Below the pieces are notes generated by a model, which did no database searches, was not told where the DNA came from, and saw nothing but the letters and a program-made list of their open reading frames with translations. The position numbers and the translations under genes were made by a program. DNA of 64,000 nucleotides, taken from NCBI GenBank assembly GCA_045809745.1, contig JBJMXE010000004.1:1-64000 (forward strand), in the 5' to 3' direction. This DNA is from DATFCK01 sp045809745. Lineage in GTDB: Bacteria > Verrucomicrobiota > Verrucomicrobiia > Chthoniobacterales > UBA10450. This document shows positions 1-8,307 of the stretch, piece by piece (positions within the stretch are counted from its first letter, which is position 1; each line of letters starts with the position of its first letter).

Positions 1-1232
1 ACCGCATAAACGATTGCCCGCGCCTGCAAGTACATGTCATACGCCTCCATGTCGTGAGTGGGCGCCGTCTCAATGGCAGTTTTTTCTGCCGGCGAAATCG
101 TTGCCTTGAGTTGTCCTACGATTGATTCCGAGATCTGATTTTGAATGGCAAAAAGGTCCGCCAAGTCGCGCTCGTACTTCTCGGCCCATTTCTCCACTTG
201 AGTTCTGGTGTCGATGAGCTGGGCGGTTAGGCGAATCTTACTGCCGATCCTGCGCACAGTGCCTTCGAGGATATAAGCGACCTGCAGCGCCTGCCCGATG
301 TCGCGAATGCTTTGGGTGCTTCCCCGATATTGGGCCATGCTGCGCCGGCTAATCACCTTCAAATCCGCGACCTTGGCCAGGTCCGTCAGGATGTCGTCCT
401 GCACACCGTCCGCGAAGTAGGAACTTTCTTTATCCGCTTCGAAATTTTCAAACGGCAGGACCGCAATGCTCTTCTCCATGAGCTGTCCCGACCCCGCTTT
501 GTAGGCTGAGGCGAGCGCGATGCGGCGGTGCCAGGCCCATGTTCCGGCCGAGCCCAGCGCCGCGGCGATGCTCAACGCGGCCATTCCAATCACGAGACGA
601 CGGCGTTTTCGGCGGACTGTGGCTTTGGTCGCTGCCTGTCGTGCTTGCTCTGCCCGGATCAGCTTCTCCGGCGCGGTCGGGTTGCCGATTTCATCGGTGT
701 ACAGACTAACGATGCCTAACTGGACCCCGTGCTTGACCTCCACCTCCCCCAGATCGTGCAGTTGCTGTTTCCATTCGTCGTACTGGGCCAGATCATCGGC
801 GGAGCGTTTTGAAAGCAGAATATGTCCGGAGTCTCCGCAGTCCATCACCCGCTGCGCCATGTTGATGCCCGCTCCGGTAACATTACTCCGTAGATTCACA
901 TCGGCGACGCGGTCAACCGGTCCACTGTGGATTCCCATTCGCAGCTCGATCTTCGGATCTTCAATGTCTGCTTTACCGATCTCAATTGCACACCGGACCG
1001 GAGTGTCGGGTGCGGTGAAAAACACCAGCGCCATGCCGTCGCCGGTCGGGATGGTAATTAATTTGTCGGCAGCATCCGCATTCCGAAATTGTTCGGTTCC
1101 CCTAACGATACGGTTGAGACGTGCCACTAGCGCAGTCTGGTCGTTTACTAATCGTTTGGAATATCCGACGATGTCGATAAACAGAACATGGCCGATCTCA
1201 ACCTGGGGTTCGGTGGAGCTCTTGGATGGCAT
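1..1232 (-). CDS. Class III adenylate/guanylate cyclase with TolB-like C-terminal module (partial)
   Basis: The gene runs off the left edge, leaving about 410 residues. I read it directly from the reverse strand; the long plus-strand frame at 520-1335 is its shadow. Residues about 1-180 are a class III nucleotide cyclase domain: metal-binding Asp in FIDIVGYS, the TGDGMALVF loop, and the Asn/Arg pair in GAGINMAQRV. A basic stretch (RRKRRR) and one membrane segment follow near residues 205-230. Then comes a FlgO/TolB-like region starting KSIAVLPFENF and continuing with DDILTDLAKVADLKVISR, which in this family usually leads into TPR repeats. The predicted role is cyclic nucleotide synthesis at the membrane. 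The N-terminal position of the cyclase is the usual order for this fusion. The ATG at 1232 opens MPSKSSTEPQ; no earlier in-frame start codon was seen nearby. Substrate (ATP or GTP) cannot be fixed by eye. Confidence 0.85.
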   Translation of the reverse strand, partial: MPSKSSTEPQVEIGHVLFIDIVGYSKRLVNDQTALVARLNRIVRGTEQFRNADAADKLITIPTGDGMALVFFTAPDTPVRCAIEIGKADIEDPKIELRMGIHSGPVDRVADVNLRSNVTGAGINMAQRVMDCGDSGHILLSKRSADDLAQYDEWKQQLHDLGEVEVKHGVQLGIVSLYTDEIGNPTAPEKLIRAEQARQAATKATVRRKRRRLVIGMAALSIAAALGSAGTWAWHRRIALASAYKAGSGQLMEKSIAVLPFENFEADKESSYFADGVQDDILTDLAKVADLKVISRRSMAQYRGSTQSIRDIGQALQVAYILEGTVRRIGSKIRLTAQLIDTRTQVEKWAEKYERDLADLFAIQNQISESIVGQLKATISPAEKTAIETAPTHDMEAYDMYLQARAIVYA

Positions 1233-1341
1233 TGAACCGCCGCCGGGACGGGCAACGATGCCATTACATTGCCAAGTTCAGACGCAGGCCGTCGAGTACA
1301 AGCCGTCCTTGGGGAAACCCTGCAGTGGCGGCTGATTCTGT

Positions 1342-1415
1342 CGGAGGGACGAGTTTGTCTGTCCCACTATTACGCAACGAGGCAATTCTTGGGACGAGAC
1401 GAGCTCGTCCCTGCG
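1342..1415. repeat. GGGACGAG...CTCGTCCC dispersed inverted repeat, copy 1
   Basis: Two diverged palindromic arms (about 1346-1365 and 1391-1411) carry GGGACGAG and its complement around a short spacer. The same element is present in better condition at 4941-5018 and as a half element at 58856-58880. Confidence 0.75.
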
Positions 1416-1551
1416 CAAGTATGCGGGCCGTGCGTTTGCGCTTCGAAGCTTAACCTTTTCCTGAGCGAAGAGGCGGCGCCGTGACGTTCCCGAGGTACTC
1501 CCAGCGCTGGAGCGCGATCGGAACGTTGCCATTCTTCCAAACGGAATATGG

Positions 1552-1610
1552 GCGAGGTCGGCGCTCCGCCCAGGTCGGGATCACTGTTCGCTTGCGATGA
1601 CATGGCTATG
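1552..1610. repeat. GAGGTCGGCGCTCCGCC dispersed repeat, copy 1
   Basis: About 59 bases are nearly the same as 7302-7360, including GAGGTCGGCGCTCCGCC, a GATC-centred middle and a GATGACAT..CTATG end. The other copy lies within the spacer before rplA. It is intergenic in both places and non-coding by appearance. Confidence 0.75.
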
Positions 1611-1805
1611 GTTTTTGGATGCTGGTTTCCGCAGTTGGTATAAATCCGCTGGCACGGACGAACCGAGTGGAAAATAGGATTCGCGACTGATGACGCAGCT
1701 TTCGTTAGGCAGCTTCCAACCCTTTCCGCGTCGCAGCCTGTACGTCAAAACCGCCGGAGCGTGTTCCCACGCGCCGGCGGCGTTGTAATTCCGATTGGTT
1801 GATTC

Positions 1806-2411
1806 TTAACTTATGCCTAACGAGTGGAGCACATCGGCGTTGATTTCACCGTTGGCGTACATCCCGCGGTTAGCTTCGAAACGGGCGATCGCCGCGCGAG
1901 TTCCCGGTCCGGCCACTCCGTCGATTGTCCCATGGTAGTATCCCTGCCGAGCCAGTCGCTGTTGGACAGCCGCGACGACATTATCGCTGTAGTAGTAGTC
2001 GTGATTATTCGTGGTTGTTGTCGTAGTGGTCACATATCCCGGCGGATAAGCATTGTAGCCGTAGCCGTATGGGGAACCGTAGCCATAACCCGGATAACCA
2101 TAGGCGTAGCCGGGGTAGCCATAGCCGTATCCATAAGGGTAGCCGTAGCCGAAGCCGGTTCCGATGCCGATGGCGATATTTGGACCGCTATCGTAATACC
2201 GGCCTCCTCCGTAGTAGTGGCCACCGCTGTAGTAGCGGGTGCCGCTAAAGTTTCTGGTGGTGGTGCGAACCCGAGCCGGAGAAGCCACCCGGGCGGATCC
2301 CGAGTTGGTCGTAACTACCTGCCGTTGAGCTCTTACTCTATGCGTCTGCGCTTGAGCCGTAGCCGACACAGCCAGTGCCGCAATTGCTGTTAATGTTAGT
2401 AAACGTTTCAT
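1806..2411 (-). CDS. Secreted Gly/Tyr-rich protein with C-terminal peptidoglycan-binding domain
   Basis: 201 residues. A clear signal peptide (MKRLLTLTAIAALAVSATAQA) is followed by a basic Ser/Thr-rich part. Residues about 65-125 are a low-complexity Gly/Tyr/Pro tract built from repeated GYGYP-like units. A Thr-rich linker leads to a C-terminal PG_binding_1-type domain (AAVQQRLARQGYYHGTIDGVAGPGTRAAIARFEANRG split over residues about 145-185). The likely role is an exported, cell-wall-associated protein whose Tyr-rich section could be structural or cross-linked; this is inference. It stands alone between spacers. The repeated middle region makes internal length variation likely between strains. 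Confidence 0.8.
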   Translation of the reverse strand: MKRLLTLTAIAALAVSATAQAQTHRVRAQRQVVTTNSGSARVASPARVRTTTRNFSGTRYYSGGHYYGGGRYYDSGPNIAIGIGTGFGYGYPYGYGYGYPGYAYGYPGYGYGSPYGYGYNAYPPGYVTTTTTTTNNHDYYYSDNVVAAVQQRLARQGYYHGTIDGVAGPGTRAAIARFEANRGMYANGEINADVLHSLGIS

Positions 2412-3281
2412 ATGCCTTTGATTTTTTGTTCTGAGTAATTAGACGGGCCGGGGTTCGAATTTATGCGGTTTTTCCGAAAGATTGTTTGGTTGAGGGCAAA
2501 ACCTACAGTGCGGTCGGTCGGTTCGTTTACGTGACGGAAGGTTTGGTTCTTCTGTAGCGCCGGTGTCTGACCGTCATCCGAATCGGCCGTTGCCAGCAGG
2601 ACATGAAAATAACTGGGGCGGCGAGAGACCGCCGCCACATCCAACCCTTCGGGACTTAGGGGCCGCCCGCCGAAGGTGGCCGTATTAATTCCTTACCGTC
2701 CCAGACTGGGATGACGCCGGGTATTTGATCGAATTTTGGTAGAATGTGCCAAAAGTCGGCGTCGGATTGTGTCCGAAGATGCCGCTGCAGCCTAGGTCAG
2801 CGTGGGGTGTTATCCAGGAGCCTTTTCCAACACGGCGGACCTGGTGGGAAGCTTTGCGATTTTGCATGCCGGGCTCGCAGCTGTCAGGACTGCGGCATCA
2901 TGGTGGGTCGATCGTTCCAGAGATCGAGCACCCGACTGTAGATCAAGAAAATGATGAGGAACATAGGAGTAGCTGCTGTTTGGTTGTTACGTTGATGGCC
3001 TCATATTAACACTTGTTGCGCCAAACTTTGTCCAAATGAAAAATTGTTAGGCTAATAATGTGTAAATATCTGTTTAAGAGCCATTTATGTAGTTAATATT
3101 TAATTCCAGTGCCCGTTTTAATGTTGCCATTTTATCCTAACCGGAGCAGTATTGAGGCTATTTCGGCCTCAAAATGGAGCCTTAATGTGTCATTTTCTGA
3201 TTCCCTCGCTAGGAACCCACTCGGCGGGTCGTCGCTGCCTTATTTCTTGCCAGTCTAACTGGGACTCCCCTACACCGGAGC
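2412..3281. other. Long intergenic region with AT-rich segment
   Basis: 870 bases without a supported gene. The part at about 2995-3140 is clearly richer in A+T than its surroundings and contains a TAATAAT box near 3053-3059 with a weak TTGTCC 19 bases upstream, so it may hold the promoter for the downstream amidohydrolase. A perfect 7-bp hairpin (TTGAGGC/GCCTCAA) lies at 3152-3172. Nothing recognisable as a known RNA was found. Confidence 0.5.
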
Positions 3282-4697
3282 ATGACCATTTTCGTTTCGC
3301 TGATCCGTCGCCACTCTGCCCAGTCACTGCCGTTGACCCTGCTTCTCGCGGTTCTGATCTGTTTTGGGCCGTGGACAGAACTGTGCGCTCAGGACAACAG
3401 CATCGTGCTGAAGGCAGCTCATCTGTTCGATGGGAAATCAAAAACACTGCTGAGCAACGCGATGGTCGTTGTGCAGGGAGACAAGATCGTCGATGCCGGC
3501 ACCAATGTGACTGCGCCGGCCGATGCGCAAGTGATCGATCTCGGCGACATGACTTTGTCGCCCGGCTTCATCGATGCACACACCCATCTCACATTCGACT
3601 ATTCAGGCGACTACAACAAAACGCGTATCGGGCAGCTGTCGGTCAACGTTTCTGAGATCGCCCTGAACTCCACAGTTTACGCCCGGGCAACTGTCGAAGC
3701 GGGCTTCACCACTGTTCGCGACGTCGGCAGCGGCTTCGTCAACAGCCCTGAGTTTGTGGACGTGGCACTCCGGAATGCGATCAATCGCGGCGTTGTGGTC
3801 GGGCCACGGATGCTCGTGGCCACGCGTGGCGTGGGCGCAACCGGAGGGCATTTCGACAGCACGAACGGTTATCGCAACATGCTGTTCGGACGCGAGCCGG
3901 ACACGACCTGGGGCATTGCCGATGGTCCCGATGCAGTTCGGCAGGTCGTTAGGTTCGAAATCAAGAATGGCGCGGATGTCATCAAAGCAGCCGTTTCCGG
4001 CGGTGTGCTATCTCTGGCAGACGAAGTCGACGTTCCGCAGTTTACCCCGGAAGAAATGAAAGCGCTGGTCGATGAGACGCACCGGTTACGCAAGAAAGTC
4101 GCGGTTCATTGTCACGGTGATCAGGCGGCGAAAGAAGCAATCACTGCCGGTGTAGACTCAATCGAGCACGGCTCGTTTCTGAAGCCGGACACCCTGGCGT
4201 TGATGAAAACAAAGGGGACCTACCTGACTCCGACTCTGATGGCCACCGAATGGATTTTGCCAAAGCTAAACCAATACCCTCCGGCGGTTCAGGAAAAGGC
4301 CAAAGCGGCGGCGGCGGCGCGTTCGGAGATGTTTAAGAATGCGTTGAAAGCCGGGGTGAAGATTTCGTTTGGGACTGATGCGGCGGTTTTTCCGCATGGG
4401 ATCAACGCGCGCGAATTCAAGTTGATGGTCGATCTTGGAATGGCACCAGCCGATGCTCTGATATCAGCGACCTCGGCCGATGCCGATTTGTTAGGCATCT
4501 CGGCAAAAGTTGGCACCCTGGAGAAGGGAAAGCTGGCCGACATCGTCGCTATGCCGGGTAACGCGTTGGCCGACATCACCGCCACCGAACGTGTGTCATT
4601 CGTGATGAAGGAAGGGAAGATCATCAGGAACGGCCCGGCGACAAAAATGCCGACGGCCGAGGCAAATCAACCTAGCGAGGAAATTCCGGCGGATTAG
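3282..4697 (+). CDS. Exported amidohydrolase (imidazolonepropionase/Xaa-Pro dipeptidase-like)
   Basis: 471 residues, metal-dependent amidohydrolase superfamily. The N-terminus has a basic stretch followed by a hydrophobic segment ending near CAQD, so export is likely. The first metal site is in the strand SPGFIDAHTHLTFD. Further conserved parts are VAVHCHGDQAAKEA (metal His), DSIEHGSFL (metal His) and ISFGTDAAVFPHG (catalytic Asp), followed by the usual closing segment GTLEKGKLADIVAM. Members of this secreted subgroup hydrolyse cyclic amides or dipeptides, but the substrate cannot be read from the sequence. A second, divergent member lies at 48000-49340. The ATG at 3282 is chosen because the signal peptide starts directly after it. 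Confidence 0.85.
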   Translation: MTIFVSLIRRHSAQSLPLTLLLAVLICFGPWTELCAQDNSIVLKAAHLFDGKSKTLLSNAMVVVQGDKIVDAGTNVTAPADAQVIDLGDMTLSPGFIDAHTHLTFDYSGDYNKTRIGQLSVNVSEIALNSTVYARATVEAGFTTVRDVGSGFVNSPEFVDVALRNAINRGVVVGPRMLVATRGVGATGGHFDSTNGYRNMLFGREPDTTWGIADGPDAVRQVVRFEIKNGADVIKAAVSGGVLSLADEVDVPQFTPEEMKALVDETHRLRKKVAVHCHGDQAAKEAITAGVDSIEHGSFLKPDTLALMKTKGTYLTPTLMATEWILPKLNQYPPAVQEKAKAAAAARSEMFKNALKAGVKISFGTDAAVFPHGINAREFKLMVDLGMAPADALISATSADADLLGISAKVGTLEKGKLADIVAMPGNALADITATERVSFVMKEGKIIRNGPATKMPTAEANQPSEEIPAD

Positions 4698-5091
4698 CGA
4701 TCCAGGCGGCAACGAGTCGCACAGCTCAAGGAGCGGCGGGCTCGAGTCCGCCGGCTAAGGCGCGTTGGCGGCTTGGCAGCCGCCGGCTTAACGACAAAAG
4801 CAGATGAGTGCGACGAGTCTGAAACTCGACGTTGAGTTGGATCGTCGGACTGCCTCCTGCGCCAAGGCTCCGGCGCCCAAGGCAGACCGCCGTTCCTTGA
4901 TAGCGAATGCAATCAACCTAACGAGATGGCGGCGGATCAGCGGAGGGACGAGCTTGTCTCGTCCCACTTTTTGTCGGATTAGTGCGAAATAATGGGACGA
5001 GACAAGCTCGTCCCTCCGTTTAGCATCGCCCCCGGATGCTTTCGGGGCCGATCCACCTGGCGCGCCGCGCAGTTGCAAATTGCAAGTGCGA
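4698..5091. other. Intergenic region dominated by inverted repeats
   Basis: Between convergent genes. It holds GC-rich repeated CCGCCGGC-type words (about 4730-4795) and the perfect 26-bp inverted repeat at 4941-5018. No gene is supported. Confidence 0.6.
4941..5018. repeat. Perfect 26-bp inverted repeat (GGGACGAG family, copy 2)
   Basis: Arms 4941-4966 and 4993-5018 are exact reverse complements, separated by 26 bases. Each arm is itself nearly palindromic around AGCTTGTCT. It is the best preserved member of the family also seen at 1342-1415 and 58856-58880. There is no coding capacity. Confidence 0.9.
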
Positions 5092-5877
5092 TCAGCCTTT
5101 AACCAGCGTGATCTGCCAGAAATCGTCGGATAGATTCTCGTCTAACAAGTAGGCGTAAGGCATGGTGAAGTAGCCTTTCATTCCCCAGTTTGTTCCCCAC
5201 GAGTTGCGCATTCGGAAGCAGCTCTGGTTGTCGTCATATCCGATTGCCATGACCGCGTGACCGCCGACGACACGTTCCCGAGGAGAAGGCATTGGCATTT
5301 CACCGGTGCGCGCGACTTCGTCGCTCTCAAAGCTTTCGTAAACGGTAAATCCCACCACGAATGGATATCCGGACGCCACGCAGCCCTTCATCTGAGACAA
5401 GTTTCGGGAAACCCGTTGATACTGCACCGCGGTATGTTTCAGCGCTTCTTTGTAACAGGATGGGGATGGCTTCTTGGTCAGGTGCGGATTTGGCGGGAAC
5501 GGTGTTCCGTCATACGGCCATAACTTCTCCGGACACACTCCCTGCTTGGCGACAGTTTTGATTCCGTCACGAATCATTGCGCCGGCATCTTCTCCAACCG
5601 TGTTCTCCATCACACGTTCGTTGTAATAAATGAACAGGCGCGACGGTGTGAACGGCTTAAGCCGTTGTTTCAGCCTGTCGAACTCGATCGCGCCGCCGAT
5701 CGCATTGGCGGTGCAGCTGCCGATCTCGCCCTGATCGAAAACCGGCGGACATCTTGAAGTCAGATTAACTTTCGCAGGCAATTTCTGGAGAACGGCGCGA
5801 GGCGCAGAGAACGCGTAATCGCGCTGATCCGGTAGATCGGGAATCCAGCCAAAACGGGAGACGTGTCGGCGACGCAT
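5092..5877 (-). CDS. C1 (papain-like) cysteine peptidase
   Basis: 261 residues, with the papain-fold order of active-site parts: oxyanion Gln49 and nucleophile Cys55 in FDQGEIGSCTANA, general base His207 in VVGGHAVMAIGYDD, and Asn225 in RMRNSWGTNWG. No signal peptide or long propeptide is visible; the protein starts MRRRHVSRFGWIPDLPDQRDY, a sequence common at the start of bacterial C1 peptidases of this type. A likely cytoplasmic peptidase or, by a non-classical route, exported. It is flanked by repeat-bearing spacers on both sides and is not in an operon. The family is clear; physiological substrate is unknown. Confidence 0.9.
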   Translation of the reverse strand: MRRRHVSRFGWIPDLPDQRDYAFSAPRAVLQKLPAKVNLTSRCPPVFDQGEIGSCTANAIGGAIEFDRLKQRLKPFTPSRLFIYYNERVMENTVGEDAGAMIRDGIKTVAKQGVCPEKLWPYDGTPFPPNPHLTKKPSPSCYKEALKHTAVQYQRVSRNLSQMKGCVASGYPFVVGFTVYESFESDEVARTGEMPMPSPRERVVGGHAVMAIGYDDNQSCFRMRNSWGTNWGMKGYFTMPYAYLLDENLSDDFWQITLVKG

Positions 5878-6040
5878 GGTTGCCCAGCAAGCCTGCTTCG
5901 TGCCAGTGCGGGGGGAGCTGCACCTCTTGCACTCGAACTTCCGTAACCAAAAGGTGGAACGAACCGCGCGAGCCTTAGGGTGGATCGGCCGCTCCGTCGG
6001 GCGATGCTAAAACAGGCAGGCAGCGGAGCTGCTCAAGGTG

Positions 6041-6060
6041 ACCCCGAAAGCTTTCGGGGT
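6041..6060. repeat. Perfect 20-bp palindrome with CGAAAGCTTTCG core
   Basis: The sequence reads the same on both strands and shares its CGAAAGCTTTCG core with the 18-bp palindrome between rplJ and rplL (9140-9157). Function unknown; it could be a binding site for a dimeric protein or a repeat-family remnant. Confidence 0.8.
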
Positions 6061-6166
6061 TATTTCCACCATCGCCCGCGGAGCGGTCGATCCACCACAG
6101 CGCATTGTGCTCACAGTTCATGCGGGCGTTGAACGTTGGACGTTCGACGTTCGGCTTTTGCTAACA

Positions 6167-6189
6167 TCGGGAAGCTGACAGCTTCCCGA
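6167..6189. repeat. 11-bp inverted repeat TCGGGAAGCTG/CAGCTTCCCGA
   Basis: Perfect arms around a single A. It is followed 8 bases later by a GTTAGGC word. No T tract. Confidence 0.7.
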
Positions 6190-6263
6190 CAGATTTGTTA
6201 GGCGCCCCTGGTAGCCGCGGCCAGAAAGACCGCGGCTACCATCCGTCCCAACCAAAAGTGCGT

Positions 6264-7091
6264 CTACAACGCTCGGTCGGAGACAACAGCAACGGTGGCG
6301 CTGCGATCGCTCGCTTTGCCGATGAAATACAAGGAAACTCCACCCGCACCGTACACGTGAAAGAAGTTATAAGGCTGACCATCGATCCGGACCGGGTTAT
6401 CCCAATCGATCTGAAGCGGGCGGGAAAAAGAGCGCGAACTAACGGCTACGGAATCGCTGAAGTTGAACCGATTATCTCTCAGGTCGGCCCGAGCGCTGTA
6501 TGGAGTGTATCGCCAGTTCCGGGTTTCGTTCGTCGGAAACCAGCTGCTGGTGAACGCCTCATCTTCGCTGATCAGCGGGATGGTCCGTGACACGTCAGTA
6601 CCGGTGCGCACGTTATCAACAATGGCCGGCTGAATGTGATCTTCGCCGGCAACGCGGTAAGAATAGAACGCGATATCGTAGTCAGCGCCGCCCCATTGGC
6701 TGAGATTAATCGAGTGGCCAAACGCCACATTCATCACTGTCACTCTGGCGCCGCGCTCCGACCCCCCCGTTTGATCTTTGTCGTGAGCGGCCGGACGAGT
6801 CGCTTCGAGCGATGCGACTTCGTCTTTTGGGGCAAGGTTGCCGGTATTACGAAGCGACTGGACCAATGAATCGCTGGCGCCTTGAGACTTCAAAGTGGTC
6901 TCTTGCTGGGCTGTGAGTGGGTGCATCAGCTTACGTCGGCTGACCTCGTCCCTGATCGAAGATTCGCTGTCGTGGGCCCGGACCCAGAGCGAGACTTCGC
7001 CGAAATCGACGGGCCGAGCAAAGCCGGTCGAGGAAGCGACGGCGATGAAGAGAGCCGCCAAGCAGAAGCTATAAATTGTGGGGTGCTTCAT
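6264..7091 (-). CDS. Exported protein of unknown function
   Basis: 275 residues from the ATG at 7091. An ATG 24 bases upstream is in frame, but starting at MKHPTIYSFCLAALFIAVASS gives a compact signal peptide, and an AGG lies just before it. The rest is mature protein without a family that I recognise: an N-terminal part of about 90 residues (VSLWVRAHDSESSIRDEVSRRKLMHPLT), a short charged linker, then a probably beta-rich C-terminal part containing GGADYDIAFYSYR, SSWFPTNETRNWRYTPYSARADLRDN and a closing GAGGVSLYFIGKASD. Two parallel-looking segments suggest a periplasmic or surface protein. Isolated on the minus strand just upstream of the ribosomal protein cluster, with which it is divergent. 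Confidence 0.65.
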   Translation of the reverse strand: MKHPTIYSFCLAALFIAVASSTGFARPVDFGEVSLWVRAHDSESSIRDEVSRRKLMHPLTAQQETTLKSQGASDSLVQSLRNTGNLAPKDEVASLEATRPAAHDKDQTGGSERGARVTVMNVAFGHSINLSQWGGADYDIAFYSYRVAGEDHIQPAIVDNVRTGTDVSRTIPLISEDEAFTSSWFPTNETRNWRYTPYSARADLRDNRFNFSDSVAVSSRSFSRPLQIDWDNPVRIDGQPYNFFHVYGAGGVSLYFIGKASDRSATVAVVSDRAL

Positions 7092-7242
7092 ACCTGTTGG
7101 TTTTACCAAGTCCACTATGCTTTTGGCAATGCTAAACTGCGGGTTTGGCAGCTATTTAGCGCGGTTTAGCGCGGTTCGGGTCCTCTGAACAGTTTGCGCG
7201 ACCTCGCGCCACGCGGCCCCAGCAGCAACTAAGCACCAAAAG

Positions 7243-7360
7243 TTGTCATCCTGAGCGCAAGTCGAAGGACCTCGCCTACTTGCGTGACGCATTCCGCGTT
7301 TGCGAGGTCGGCGCTCCGCCCAGGTCGCGATCCCGATTCGCTCGGGATGACATAGCTATG
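7243..7360. repeat. GTCATCCTGAGCG / GAGGTCGGCGCTCCGCC composite repeat, copy 2
   Basis: The left part starts GTCATCCTGAGCG, with TCGAAGGACCTCG following, and resembles 9702-9823. The right part (7302-7360) is a close copy of 1552-1610. The ends GTCATCC and GGGATGAC are complementary, as in a long degenerate palindrome. Confidence 0.7.
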
Positions 7361-7487
7361 CTGTGGGTGTTGCCTGGAATTGTGCGTTAAAAGTTCGACT
7401 AGCATTTGAGACACGCCGAAGCTCGTCCCGCCGAACGGACCTCTTGAGCTGGAGCATCAGTGGCTCGGCGGACGATCCCACCGCTTC

Positions 7488-7513
7488 TTGACAACCCTGC
7501 GGCCTGCTATACC
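7488..7513 (+). promoter_or_regulatory. Probable sigma-70-type promoter of rplA
   Basis: A consensus TTGACA at 7488-7493 is followed by an extended -10-like TGCTATACC (7505-7513). The spacer to TATACC is 14 bases, shorter than the usual 16-18, so the -10 assignment is uncertain. The position, about 55 bases before the rplA ATG and after the repeat, fits a separate promoter for this cluster. Confidence 0.45.
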
Positions 7514-7568
7514 GTTCGCCTCCCAATCAACCGCAGGAGAGCGTCAGCTCGTTAGCACTGCTTCAAAT

Positions 7569-8270
7569 ATGTCTCTAAACCGTTCCAAACGTTACCGCGC
7601 CGCCTCTGAACAGGTGGATCGCTCGAAGTCGTATAACCTCAACGACGCTGTCGCGACTCTAAAGAAGTTTCCGCCCACGAAATTCGATCAAACCGTCACG
7701 GTTTCATTCCGTCTCGGAGTCGATCCGAAACAATCGGATCAAATGGTTCGTGGCACATGCCCGCTTCCGCACGGCAGCGGCAAAAAGGTTCGTGTTCTCG
7801 TTTTCGCAGAAGGCGCCGCTGCCAAGGCCGCTAAAGATGCGGGCGCGGAATATGTCGGGTTCAAGGACATGATTCAGAAGTGCCAGGAAGGGTTTCAGGA
7901 TTTCGACGTCGCCGTAGCCACTCCCGCTGCCATGGCCGAGGTGCGAAAGCTCGGCAAGGTGCTGGGTCCCCGCGGCCTGATGCCGAATCCGAAGACAGGC
8001 ACGGTTACCGATGACACTGCCAAGGCGGTGCAGGAAGTGAAAGCCGGCCGGGTAGAATTCAAGTTGGACAAGAACGGCAATGTCGCAGTGCCGGTCGGGA
8101 AGTTTTCGTTCGAGGAAAAAGCGCTGGTAGAAAATGGCAACGCCGTCATCGACGCTGTGGTTCGGGCGCGACCCGCTACCGCAAAGGGGCGCTATCTGGA
8201 GGCCATGACGTTGAGTGCGACCATGTCGCCCGGCGTTCCGGTAGATCCGTCGCCTTATTTGAGCGTGTGA
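7569..8270 (+). CDS. rplA: 50S ribosomal protein L1
   Basis: 233 residues, standard L1 length. It binds 23S rRNA at the L1 stalk, promotes release of deacylated tRNA and in other bacteria represses its own operon. The start MSLNRSKRYRAASEQ at 7569 is preferred over an in-frame TTG at 7488, which is the -35 box of the promoter. Typical L1 parts are visible: VSFRLGVDPKQSDQMVRGTCPLPHGSGK, KLGKVLGPRGLMPNPKTGTVT and VEFKLDKNGNVAVPVGK (each shown as part of a longer conserved segment). It is first in the rplA-rplJ-rplL run. rplK (L11), normally directly upstream, is absent, so the usual L11-L1 coupling is broken here. Confidence 0.97.
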   Translation: MSLNRSKRYRAASEQVDRSKSYNLNDAVATLKKFPPTKFDQTVTVSFRLGVDPKQSDQMVRGTCPLPHGSGKKVRVLVFAEGAAAKAAKDAGAEYVGFKDMIQKCQEGFQDFDVAVATPAAMAEVRKLGKVLGPRGLMPNPKTGTVTDDTAKAVQEVKAGRVEFKLDKNGNVAVPVGKFSFEEKALVENGNAVIDAVVRARPATAKGRYLEAMTLSATMSPGVPVDPSPYLSV

Positions 8271-8307
8271 TTCAATTTATTAACCACCTAACGATTTAAG
8301 GACTCCC

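Larger units (their letters stand above)
1233..1805. other. Repeat-rich intergenic region
   Basis: No credible gene. It holds a GGGACGAG-type inverted repeat (1342-1415) and a copy of the GAGGTCGGCGCTCCGCC repeat (1552-1610). The rest is unremarkable. Short frames on both strands here lack family features and overlap the repeats. Confidence 0.6.
5878..6263. other. Intergenic region with several perfect palindromes
   Basis: No gene. It contains a perfect 20-bp palindrome at 6041-6060, a short GACGTTCG direct repetition (about 6131-6153), an 11-bp inverted repeat at 6167-6189, and an 11-bp stem GGTAGCCGCGG (6210-6220) pairing with 6230-6240. None is followed by a T tract, so they are not obvious terminators. 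Confidence 0.65.
7092..7568. other. Divergent intergenic region upstream of rplA
   Basis: It contains the dispersed repeat at 7243-7360 and the likely rplA promoter (7488-7513) with an untranslated leader of about 55 bases. An AGGAG at about 7534-7538 lies some 30 bases before the ATG, too far for a normal ribosome-binding site. It may belong to a folded leader used for L1 autoregulation, but this is speculative. Confidence 0.5.

Noticed and set aside
520..1335. A 271-codon open frame on the plus strand
   Set aside because: It lies opposite the adenylate cyclase, whose reverse-strand translation shows intact cyclase motifs; the plus-strand product has no domain and skewed composition.
2408..2644. 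Minus-strand frame of 78 codons in the spacer after 2411
   Set aside because: It overlaps the start of the Gly/Tyr-rich gene, has no ribosome-binding site and no recognisable features.
7488..7568. Longer rplA start (TTG at 7488)
   Set aside because: The TTG is part of a TTGACA promoter box, and the extra 27 residues are not found in L1 proteins.
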